This document shows positions 34,044 to 41,730 of a DNA stretch of 64,000 nucleotides, piece after piece. Under the pieces are notes generated by a model. That model was not told where the DNA came from. It saw nothing but the letters and a program-made list of their open reading frames with translations, and did no database searches. The stretch is from Natronomonas halophila. Its GTDB lineage: Archaea; Halobacteriota; Halobacteria; Halobacteriales; Haloarculaceae. Where the stretch lies: positions 558,001-622,000 of the forward strand of contig NZ_CP058334.1 of NCBI RefSeq assembly GCF_013391085.1. Reading direction: 5' to 3'. Both the position numbers and the translations under genes were made by a program. Every line of letters begins with the position of its first letter. Within the stretch, counting starts at the first letter, position 1.

Positions 34044-37000
34044 TTAGCACTCGGACCAGCCGCAGGACTCGCAGGTCTTGCAGCCTTCCGAGTAGTACAG
34101 CGTCATGCTGCTGCATTCGGGGCATTCGGGGGATTCGCCGGAGTCGATGAGCGACTGGGTGTCGCCGGTGTCGTCGTTCGGCGATTCCGCGGACTGGGAA
34201 GCCGAACCGGAAGCGGAGACTGCGCCACCGTCGGACGCGCCCGCGTCCGACGAGGATCGGCTCACGGCGCTCGCCTCACCGCCGTCCGTCTCGGGCGCCG
34301 CAGCGTCACGCTCTGCTTCCTCGCGTTCCTCGACCTGCTGGGCCGTCTGGTCGAGGGTGGCCTGGTCGGGGTAGGCCTTGTCGACCTCGCCGTCGAGGTA
34401 GCGGCGCATCGCGGTGCCGATGGCGTCAGGGATGGAGTTAATCTGCTCGCCCTTGTCCCAGGCAACCTTCGGCGACCGGATACCCTGCAGTTCGTCGGCG
34501 ATTTCCTCGGGGTCGACGCCCGAGCGAAGCGCCGTCGAGATGGTCTTCGCGAGCGCCTCGGTGAAGGAGGCGGTGAAGCCGCCGGAGTTGCCGATGTTGG
34601 CGAAGAGTTCGAACGGCCGACCTGTCTCGGGGTCCTCATTGATGTTGACGTAGAGTTTCCCGTAGCCGGTATCGATGCGCTGGGTGACGCCGTGGAGGAC
34701 GTCGGGCCGCGGGCGCTTCTTGCCGAGGTCGACCTCGACGTCAAGCAGGCTCTCGACGTCGGTTTCGAGAGCCGCGGCGACCTCCTCGCTGTCGAGGAAG
34801 CCCTCGATGTCACCGAAGATTTCCTGAATGTTCTCGACGATGGCTTCGGCCGCCTCGGCCTCGTCCATGTCGGAGAACTCGGCGTTCTTCGCGCGGGTGG
34901 TCAGCACCTGCTTCGAGCGGGTGCCGTCACGGTAGTAGGTGACGCCCTTGCCGCCGTGTTCGTAGATGTACTCGAAGACTTCCTTGGCGTCCTCGACGGT
35001 GGAGTCGTTGGGCGCGTTGACCGTCTTCGAGATGGCGGAGTCGACACCCTCCTGACAGGCGACCTGCACGCCGGCGTGCTGCTTCGCGGAGAGGTCGCCG
35101 GTGACGACGAAGAGTTCGCCGATGGCGTCCGGGACGGTTTCGAGGCCGTCGATGCCGTCGAACTCGTTGTTGGCCATCTGCTCCTGTGCTTCCTTCTTGA
35201 CGGCCTCGACGTCGAGGCCGTTCTCCTCCAGCACGCGGAGGAAGTAGTCGTCGAACTCGACGAGCATCTCGTCGCCCTGCACGTCGTCGGAGACGTTCTT
35301 GTAGTAGGCGACGTTGTAAATCGGCTCACAGCCACCCGTCGTGTTGCCCACCATCGAGGTGGTGCCGGTCGGCGCGATGGTCGTCGTGTTGTGGTTCCGA
35401 ATCGGGAAGCCGTCCTCCCAGTTGTCCGCGTCGAGGCCGGTCTGCTTCTCGAACCACTCGCGGTATTCGGTGGGGTTGGCGTACTTGGATTTGTCCCACT
35501 CGTCGAAGCTACCGCGCTCCTTGGCGAGTTCGTGAGAAGCCGACTTCGAGCCGTGGTTGATGTGCCGCATCACCTGTCGGGCGACCTCGTTGCCCTCGTC
35601 GCTGCCGTACTTGATGCCGAGTTGGATGTACAGTTGGGCCAGCCCCATGACGCCGAGGCCGATTTTCCGCATCTCGCGGACCTTCTCCTCGATCTGTGGG
35701 ACCGGGAAGTCCGACATCGTGACGACGTTCTCGAGGAAACGCGTGCCCATCTCGATGCGTCGGTCGAACTCGTCCCAGTCGATAGACTCCTCGAGGAACG
35801 CCGCGACGGCGTCCTCGGTGGAGGCGTACTCGTCGCCGTGGCGCTCGTTCCAGACGCGCCAGTCCGGGGAGTCCTCGGCGGCCAGCGTCGAGAGGTTGAT
35901 GTGGCCGAGGTTACAGGCCTCGTACTCTTCGAGCGGCTGTTCGCCGCAGGGGTTCGTCGCGAGGATGCGGTGGTCGGGGTGTTCCTCGACGTCGAAGGAG
36001 TGCTGTTTGTTGATACGTTCGAGGTAGACGACGCCGGGTTCACCGTTCTCGTGGGCGCCCTCGACGATGTGTTCCCACAGTTCCTCGGCGGGCACGGAGA
36101 GTTCCTCGCCGACTTCGACGTGCTCTCCCATGTCGAACATGTCGTAGAGTTCCTTCGTTTCGGGCGTCGCGATGTGGGCTTCGCCGGTTCGGGGGTTGGT
36201 GAAGGTGAACTCCTCGCCGTTCTTGACGGCGTCCATGAAGTCGTCGGTGATGCCGACGGAGATATTGAAGTTCGAGAGGTGGCCTTCGACGGCGTTCCGC
36301 AGGTGCTTGGGGACGCGTCCCTCGTCGTCGATGAGTTCGCGGGCCTCCTCGAGAGCGTCCGCGAAGGAGTTGTGCGTGAAGTCGTCGGGGTCGTTCAGTC
36401 GCAGCGTCTCCGCCAGCGAGACGTCCTTGTTCTTGGCGTGGAGGAACTGGATGACGTCAGGGTGGGAGACCCGCATGACGCCCATCTGGGCCCCGCGCCG
36501 GGCGCCGCCCTGGGCGATGGTCTCGCACATCTGGTCGTAGGTCCGCATGAACGTGATGGGCCCGGAGGCGATGCCGCCGGTCGAACCGACCGCGTCGCCG
36601 TAGGGGCGAAGCCGCCAGAACGCATATCCCATGCCACCGCCGGACTGGAAGACCTGTGCGGCCTCCTTGGCGGTCTGGTGGATGTCGTCGATGTCGTCCT
36701 TCGGGGAGTCGACGAAACAGGCCGACAGCTGCTGGAGTTCGTCGCCGGCGTTCATCAGCGTCGGCGAGTTCGGCATGAAGGAGAGCCGTTCCATCAGCTC
36801 TTGGAACTCGTCGGCGGTCTCCTCGACGTGTTCGCGGATGTCGTCGGGGAGTTCGGGGACGAGCGTCTCGTAGGCGAACTTGTTGACGTTGTAAATGGAG
36901 AGGGTCGTCTCGGCGTCGTCGTCGGCGGTGACGCCCGTGCCGAAGACTTCCGCGGCGAGTTCGTCGCGGCGCGGGTGGTCGGGCTTGAGCAGGTCGGGGG

Positions 37001-37247
37001 TGACCGTAACGTCGAGGCCCTGCTTTTCGGCCTCGAAGACGGCCTCGGCCAGCGCGATGTTCTTGGCGACGCGGTCGAAGAGGTCCTCCTGTTCCTCGAT
37101 GGGGTCGCCGTTGGCGTCCTTGCGCAGATAGCGGGCCGGCAGGATGTTGTGATAGGCGTTGCCCGTGAGTCGGTCCTCGAGGGTGTCGCCCTCGGTCCGC
37201 TTGACGGGCAGCGTAATCTCGTCCGCGGAAAGGTCGGCCCCGGACAT
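34044..37247 (-). CDS. nrdJ: Ribonucleotide reductase, adenosylcobalamin-dependent (class II)
   Basis: A 1067-aa NrdJ making deoxyribonucleotides. It shows LMNAGDELQQLSACFVDSPK (substrate-site Cys), FQSGGGMGYAFWRLRP, ATNPCGEQPLEEYEACNLGH (active-site NxCxE), and IAPTGTTSMVGNTTGG. The far C-terminus carries a zinc-ribbon tail, ECPECSSMTLYYSEGCKTCE followed by SCGW, preceded by a Ser/Ala/Asp-rich linker. Its length is normal for haloarchaea and no intein is present. It needs vitamin B12; the 568-base gap upstream contains no cobalamin-riboswitch box that I can see. Confidence 0.95.
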   Translation of the reverse strand: MSGADLSADEITLPVKRTEGDTLEDRLTGNAYHNILPARYLRKDANGDPIEEQEDLFDRVAKNIALAEAVFEAEKQGLDVTVTPDLLKPDHPRRDELAAEVFGTGVTADDDAETTLSIYNVNKFAYETLVPELPDDIREHVEETADEFQELMERLSFMPNSPTLMNAGDELQQLSACFVDSPKDDIDDIHQTAKEAAQVFQSGGGMGYAFWRLRPYGDAVGSTGGIASGPITFMRTYDQMCETIAQGGARRGAQMGVMRVSHPDVIQFLHAKNKDVSLAETLRLNDPDDFTHNSFADALEEARELIDDEGRVPKHLRNAVEGHLSNFNISVGITDDFMDAVKNGEEFTFTNPRTGEAHIATPETKELYDMFDMGEHVEVGEELSVPAEELWEHIVEGAHENGEPGVVYLERINKQHSFDVEEHPDHRILATNPCGEQPLEEYEACNLGHINLSTLAAEDSPDWRVWNERHGDEYASTEDAVAAFLEESIDWDEFDRRIEMGTRFLENVVTMSDFPVPQIEEKVREMRKIGLGVMGLAQLYIQLGIKYGSDEGNEVARQVMRHINHGSKSASHELAKERGSFDEWDKSKYANPTEYREWFEKQTGLDADNWEDGFPIRNHNTTTIAPTGTTSMVGNTTGGCEPIYNVAYYKNVSDDVQGDEMLVEFDDYFLRVLEENGLDVEAVKKEAQEQMANNEFDGIDGLETVPDAIGELFVVTGDLSAKQHAGVQVACQEGVDSAISKTVNAPNDSTVEDAKEVFEYIYEHGGKGVTYYRDGTRSKQVLTTRAKNAEFSDMDEAEAAEAIVENIQEIFGDIEGFLDSEEVAAALETDVESLLDVEVDLGKKRPRPDVLHGVTQRIDTGYGKLYVNINEDPETGRPFELFANIGNSGGFTASFTEALAKTISTALRSGVDPEEIADELQGIRSPKVAWDKGEQINSIPDAIGTAMRRYLDGEVDKAYPDQATLDQTAQQVEEREEAERDAAAPETDGGEASAVSRSSSDAGASDGGAVSASGSASQSAESPNDDTGDTQSLIDSGESPECPECSSMTLYYSEGCKTCESCGWSEC

Positions 37248-37815
37248 TACTCGGCCCTCCGGCGACGTGCGGCTTGTTCCCCTACGATTCCTCGGCTAAC
37301 GAAAGTGATGGCGCGGGTCATCTATGACGGAGTTTGCGTACTGTGGGATGCCCAATAACCCTTGGCATCTCGGAAGGGTTCTTGTCGGAAATTCGATACC
37401 GGTTGTGGGCACTAGTGGTTTCCAGCGGAGATGAGTGTGCGCGTGCCCTTGCGCGTACGACATGTGTTGTTCGTTGGGATGCTTATAAGAATGGGTAGAC
37501 CGAAGTGAAAGTGAAAGTTCAACCCCCGAAACCGAGGGATAGAAGCGCTGTTTCCATTGGAAATAAGCGGGGGTTGCAATCAGCTGTTGCACAGGTGTAT
37601 CGATTCACGTGGGAATCCCGTGACCAATCTTCACACCGTCGTATGGTCACGACACAAAACGCGCTCGTGGCCGTGACCTCCAGCAAGTATAATATTCCTT
37701 ATAAAACTCGTTCGCCTTCTTTTCGACCAGTTTCCAGTACTAGAATGTCGTAGTGCACGCCCTGTCGCCGACGTGTGAAATCCGGCCGGGATACGGACCT
37801 ACCTGCGGGCCGGAG
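37248..37815. other. 568-base AT-richer gap with a likely origin recognition box (ORB)
   Basis: At 37551-37576 the plus strand reads TTTCCATTGGAAA, then TAAG, then CGGGGGTTG: the dyad plus G-string layout of archaeal Orc1/Cdc6-binding ORBs. An inverted CAACCCCCG lies at 37520-37528, so the G-strings face each other across a 39-base spacer. Partial dyads are at 37417-37430 (GTTTCCAGCGGAG) and 37729-37745 (GTTTCCAGTACTAGAA). CTTATAAG near 37481 is a symmetrical TATA usable in either direction. No orc1/cdc6 gene lies in the window, and I found no credible gene here. Confidence 0.5.
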
Positions 37816-38403
37816 CTATTCGACGCCTGCCAGGAAGTTGGCAATGACGTCGTGGCCAACCGCCGTCAGCACCGACTCGGGGTGGAACTGGACGGCCTCG
37901 ATGGGGTGCTTACGATGCCGAACCCCCATCACTAACTCCTCGCCTTCGTGGTCCGTGGTTGCCGTCACCTCGAAGACGTCGGGAACCTCCAGTGCGACGA
38001 GGGAGTGATAGCGGCCGCCCTGAAAGCCATCGTCCAGGCCCGCGAAGACCCCCTCGCCGTCGTGGTCGACCGGGAAGGCCTTGCCGTGAATCGGCTCGGG
38101 CGCGCGGCCGACCGAGCCGCCGTACTCGTAGACGGCGGCTTCGAGGCCGAGACACACTCCGAGGGTCGGCACCTCGGGGCTGACCTCTCGCAGTACGTCC
38201 ATCGTCACGCCGACGTCCCGGTCGTTCTTCGGGTGGCCGGGGCCGGGGGAGATGATGATGGCATCCGGGTCGACGGCCCGGACGTCCTCGAGGGAGGCCG
38301 TGTTCCGAAGGACTTCGGTTTCCGTGCCCTCGTGTTGGCTCACGTACTCCACGAGGTTGTACGTAAAGGAGTCGAAGTTGTCGATGAAGAGGACGCGCGT
38401 CAT
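37816..38403 (-). CDS. trpG: Anthranilate synthase component II (glutamine amidotransferase)
   Basis: A 195-aa class I amidotransferase supplying ammonia to TrpE. The oxyanion strand is IIISPGPGHPKND, the nucleophile Cys is in TLGVCLGLEAAVYEYGG, and the catalytic His-Glu is in EAVQFHPESVLTAVG. It starts MTRVLFIDNFDSFTYNLVEY. Last gene of the trpD-trpF-trpE-trpG operon, overlapping trpE by four bases. Confidence 0.94.
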   Translation of the reverse strand: MTRVLFIDNFDSFTYNLVEYVSQHEGTETEVLRNTASLEDVRAVDPDAIIISPGPGHPKNDRDVGVTMDVLREVSPEVPTLGVCLGLEAAVYEYGGSVGRAPEPIHGKAFPVDHDGEGVFAGLDDGFQGGRYHSLVALEVPDVFEVTATTDHEGEELVMGVRHRKHPIEAVQFHPESVLTAVGHDVIANFLAGVE

Positions 38404-39995
38404 TGCGAGACCTCCTCGATTTCCTCAGGGTCGGACCCCCGAATCCGGTCTATCGCGGCCAGTACACCGTCCATCTTCTTTTCCGTTTCCTCGAACTCGC
38501 TTTCGGGGTCGGAATCGGCGACGATGCCCGCGCCTGCCTGTACGGTCACGCGGTCGGTATCGTCGACGCCGGCACCGTCTTCGACCGTCGCGGTTCGGAT
38601 GACGATGGCGAAATCGGCGTCGCCGGTCCACGAATAGTAGCCGACGCCGCCGCCGTAGAGGCCGCGGGGCCGTTCTTCGAGGTCGTCGATGATTTCCATG
38701 GCGCGGATCTTCGGCGCCCCCGAGAGCGTCCCGGCGGGGAAGGAGGCCCGCGTCGCGTCGAAGGCATCGCGGTCCGCGCGCAACTGGCCGGTCACCGTCG
38801 ACTCGATGTGCTGGACGTGGCTATATTTGAGGACGTTCATGAACTCCTCGACGCGGACGCTGCCGGCTTCACAGACCCGGCGGACGTCGTTGCGCGCGAG
38901 GTCGACGAGCATCGTGTGTTCGGCCCGTTCCTTACCGTCCGCGAGCATCTCGCCCGCGAGTCGTCGGTCCTCGACGGGGCTGTTGCCGCGCGGGCAGGTG
39001 CCCGCGATGGGATTGCTCATCACCTCGCGGCCCCGCACCGACACGAGCGTCTCGGGGGAGGCGCCGACCACCGAGAGGTCGTCGTAATCGAGAACGTACA
39101 TGTACGGCGAGGGATTGACCTCACGAAGCGCCTCGTAGAGCCCCAGCGGGTCGATATCGCCGTCGAGTTCGCGCGTCCGGGAGATGACGCCCTGATAGAT
39201 GTCGCCATCGAGGACGTGCTCTTTCGCGGTTCGAACCGCTTCCTCGTAGTCGTCCTGCGGGCCGGCCCGCTCTGCGACCTGTCGGAAGCCTCCCGTCTCG
39301 ACGTTCTCGGCGTCAGCCAGCAGGCCCTCGACACGCTCGACCTCCTCCTGGAGGTCGTCGTAAATCGCACCGGGGTCGTCCGCCTCACGGACGACAGGCG
39401 TGAACACCAGCGAGACGGTGTCCGCGGCATCGTCGAAGACCAGCGTCTTCGTGTTGAGGATGAACTGCGCGTCCGGGAACCGCGAGTCGGGATGCTCCAG
39501 CCCCACTTCGTCGAGCCACAGGTCGTAGACGGCATCGTAGGAGAGGAACCCGACTAGTCCACCCTGTAACTGCTGGCGGTCCGTCTCCGGGAAGTTCCGC
39601 AACGGCAGGTCCGGCAGGGACGCTCGCAGTTGGTCGACGGTGTCGCCGCCGTTCGGCGACAGCAGGCCCTCGTAGCGTTCGTCGACGACGTCGATGGACG
39701 TCCCATCCTCGGCGTTGACGGTCACCACGGCCGCGGGGTCGTAGCCGACGAACGAGTACCGGGCGTGTTTATCGGCGCCGTGGCCGGCCGTGAAGGCGCC
39801 GTCCGGGTCGCTGGAAGCTACCTTCTCGGCGCTTTCCAGCAGGAAGGCGTGGTCGCCGGCCTCGACGCCGGTCGTTCGCCCGGTGACCGCCGCGTAGGCC
39901 GCCAGCGGTTCCGTCGACGCGTCCAGCTCCGCGACGGCCCGAACGACGGCCGGCCCCTCGCCCGCCAGTTCCACAAACGCTTCGCGGGAAATCAC
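38400..39995 (-). CDS. trpE: Anthranilate synthase component I
   Basis: A 531-aa chorismate-utilising enzyme making anthranilate. Conserved parts include the N-terminal domain up to VGFLSYDAVYDLWLDEVG, GDIYQGVISRTRELDG, SPETLVSVRGREVMSNPIAG followed by TCPRG, and TVTGQLRADRDAFDATRASF with PAGTLSGAPKIRAMEII. It works with TrpG and is usually feedback-inhibited by tryptophan. It overlaps trpF and trpG by four bases each. Confidence 0.95.
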   Translation of the reverse strand: MISREAFVELAGEGPAVVRAVAELDASTEPLAAYAAVTGRTTGVEAGDHAFLLESAEKVASSDPDGAFTAGHGADKHARYSFVGYDPAAVVTVNAEDGTSIDVVDERYEGLLSPNGGDTVDQLRASLPDLPLRNFPETDRQQLQGGLVGFLSYDAVYDLWLDEVGLEHPDSRFPDAQFILNTKTLVFDDAADTVSLVFTPVVREADDPGAIYDDLQEEVERVEGLLADAENVETGGFRQVAERAGPQDDYEEAVRTAKEHVLDGDIYQGVISRTRELDGDIDPLGLYEALREVNPSPYMYVLDYDDLSVVGASPETLVSVRGREVMSNPIAGTCPRGNSPVEDRRLAGEMLADGKERAEHTMLVDLARNDVRRVCEAGSVRVEEFMNVLKYSHVQHIESTVTGQLRADRDAFDATRASFPAGTLSGAPKIRAMEIIDDLEERPRGLYGGGVGYYSWTGDADFAIVIRTATVEDGAGVDDTDRVTVQAGAGIVADSDPESEFEETEKKMDGVLAAIDRIRGSDPEEIEEVSQ

Positions 39996-40618
39996 GGCCG
40001 TTTCCCTCCCGCCTCGACGAACGCCGAAACCGCCTCGGGGTCCTTGCGTCCGGGGTCGGCTTCGACGCCGCTTGCGACGTCGACGGCGAACGGTTCGACG
40101 CGACGAACGGCCTCGCCGACGTTCTCCGGTGTCAATCCGCCAGCGAGCACGACGGGCGAATCGAGGGATTCGACCAGTTCAGCCGCCCGGTCCCAATCGT
40201 GTGTCTCGCCCGTACCGCCGGCGCCCGATTCGTCCAGCGAGTCGATGAGCAACGCGTCCGCGACGGTGTCATACTTCGGCGCGTCCTCCGGCGAGACCGC
40301 CTTGATGACGTCACCGTGAATCTTCGCCGAGAGAAAGGCGAGGTCGCCGGGCGAGAGGTCGCCGTGAACCTGGACGACGTCCGGCTGGACGCGTGAGGCC
40401 AGGTCGACGGTCGCCTCGGGGCGTTCGGCCATCGTCACCAGTACCGTCGTCACGAACGGCGGCGCGGCACGCGCGAGTTCGACCGCACGGGTGGCCGGAA
40501 TCTCTCGGGGGGTATCGGTTGGCACGTCGGCGATGAAGCCGACCGCATCGGCGCCCGCCGCGACGGCCACGTCGAGGTCCTCGCGAGTCGTGATGCCACA
40601 GACCTTCACGCGCGTCAT
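39992..40618 (-). CDS. trpF: Phosphoribosylanthranilate isomerase
   Basis: A 208-aa TIM barrel starting MTRVKVCGITTREDLDVAVA, with the catalytic Cys in VKVCGIT and Asp in the strand ADALLIDSLDESGAGGTG. The C-terminal phosphate motif is PVVLAGGLTPENVGEAV, then VDVASGVEADPGRKD. It isomerises N-(5-phosphoribosyl)anthranilate. The frame is open upstream across trpD, but the ATG at 40618 overlaps the trpD stop (ATGA) and starts the domain. Confidence 0.93.
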   Translation of the reverse strand: MTRVKVCGITTREDLDVAVAAGADAVGFIADVPTDTPREIPATRAVELARAAPPFVTTVLVTMAERPEATVDLASRVQPDVVQVHGDLSPGDLAFLSAKIHGDVIKAVSPEDAPKYDTVADALLIDSLDESGAGGTGETHDWDRAAELVESLDSPVVLAGGLTPENVGEAVRRVEPFAVDVASGVEADPGRKDPEAVSAFVEAGGKRP

Positions 40619-41616
40619 GGCTCGAAGTCGCGGAGCGCCCGCAGTTGCTCCGCTGCGCCCCCGGACTCGATGGACTCGCGGGCGGCGTCGACGCCCGCCT
40701 GTAGACTGTCGGCTTCCCCGGAGATGTAAATCGCCGCGCCCGCGTTCGCGAGGATGATATCCCGCTTTGCGCCGCCGACCTCGCCTTCGAGGATACCTTT
40801 GAGGTCCGCGGCGTTCTCCTCGGGCGTGCCGCCGGCGACGTCTTCGAGTTGATACCGGCCGACGCCGAGGTCCGTGGGCCGAACCGTGTACTCCTCGACG
40901 GTATCGCCATCGACTTCGGCGACTTTCGACTCGCCGTGGACGCCGATTTCGTCCAGACCGGCGCCGTGAACCACCAGTGCGCGGTCGACGGCCATCTGGG
41001 AGAGCGCGTTCGCGAGGACGGGCACGAGGTCCGGGTCGTAGACGCCGACGACCTGTGCGTCCGCGCCCGCGGGATTGGTCAGCGGGCCAAGGACGTTGAA
41101 GATGGTCCGCATCCCGAGTTCCTTTCGCGGGCCGATGACCGCCTTCATCGCCGGGTGGAACACCGGCGCGAGCATGAAGCCCATGCCGATGTCCTCGATA
41201 CACTGCTCGACGGCCGGCGGTTCGGCGTCGATGGTGACGTCGAGTTCCTCGAGCACGTCGGCGCTTCCCGACGAGGAGGATACCGAGTAGTTGCCGTGTT
41301 TGGCGACGGGGACGCCGGCACCGGCGACGACGAAGGAACTCGTCGTCGAGACGTTGATCGTATCGTGGCCGTCGCCGCCGGTCCCACAGGTGTCGACGAG
41401 CGGTTCGCGGTCGGGAGCGATAGTCCGAGCCGCATCCCGCATCCCCTGGGCGAAGCCCGCGATTTCCGTTTCGGTCTCGCCCTTGGCTCGGAGGGCGGTC
41501 AGAAGCGCACCGATCTGTGCCTCCGTCGCGTCCTCGAACACCAGCGATGCTGCGTCACGCGCCTCCGCCTGCGTGAGGTCTTCACCGTCAGTAACTCGTC
41601 GAATGAACTCCTTCAT
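40615..41616 (-). CDS. trpD: Anthranilate phosphoribosyltransferase
   Basis: A 333-aa enzyme of the nucleoside phosphorylase-like family transferring phosphoribose to anthranilate. The PRPP site is PLVDTCGTGGDGHDTINVST; KHGNYSVSSSSGSADVLEEL and FNVLGPLTNPAGA are also diagnostic. The ATG at 41616 is preferred over one four codons upstream. First gene of the trp operon; a TGTACA repeat lies at its promoter. Confidence 0.95.
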   Translation of the reverse strand: MKEFIRRVTDGEDLTQAEARDAASLVFEDATEAQIGALLTALRAKGETETEIAGFAQGMRDAARTIAPDREPLVDTCGTGGDGHDTINVSTTSSFVVAGAGVPVAKHGNYSVSSSSGSADVLEELDVTIDAEPPAVEQCIEDIGMGFMLAPVFHPAMKAVIGPRKELGMRTIFNVLGPLTNPAGADAQVVGVYDPDLVPVLANALSQMAVDRALVVHGAGLDEIGVHGESKVAEVDGDTVEEYTVRPTDLGVGRYQLEDVAGGTPEENAADLKGILEGEVGGAKRDIILANAGAAIYISGEADSLQAGVDAARESIESGGAAEQLRALRDFEP

Positions 41617-41648
41617 GCTGAACACCAATGGTCAATACTGAGTCGTAA

Positions 41649-41674
41649 TGTACAAATCAGTACACCAGTATAAG
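41649..41674 (-). promoter_or_regulatory. trp promoter with TGTACA boxes
   Basis: On the minus strand this reads CTTATACTGG (TATA, 41674-41665), then TGTACTGATTTGTACA (41664-41649), an inverted repeat TGTAC/GTACA with a six-base spacer. The repeat lies between the TATA and the expected transcript start near 41640. Methanothermobacter TrpY represses its trp operon through TGTACA boxes, so an equivalent repressor is inferred. Confidence 0.5.
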
Positions 41675-41730
41675 CCTGTCGCTACGGCTAGCGCTGATGG
41701 GAGGAAAAGACAAAAGCGAAAACAGCCCCG

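Noticed and set aside
34044-37247. Intein in nrdJ
   Set aside because: The protein has normal length for the family and the conserved active-site segments are uninterrupted.
34692-37358. 888-codon plus-strand open frame opposite nrdJ
   Set aside because: Antisense to a fully conserved ribonucleotide reductase; composition (Val/Asp/Leu-Gly runs) is typical of a shadow frame.
37248-37500. Cobalamin riboswitch upstream of the B12-dependent nrdJ
   Set aside because: I looked for the conserved B12 box and found none; such riboswitches are not typical of haloarchaea.
37296-37753. Two possible small genes in the nrdJ-trpG gap (98 aa minus, 82 aa plus)
   Set aside because: Both lack the acidic composition of haloarchaeal proteins, have no recognisable motif, and overlap the ORB-like sequences.
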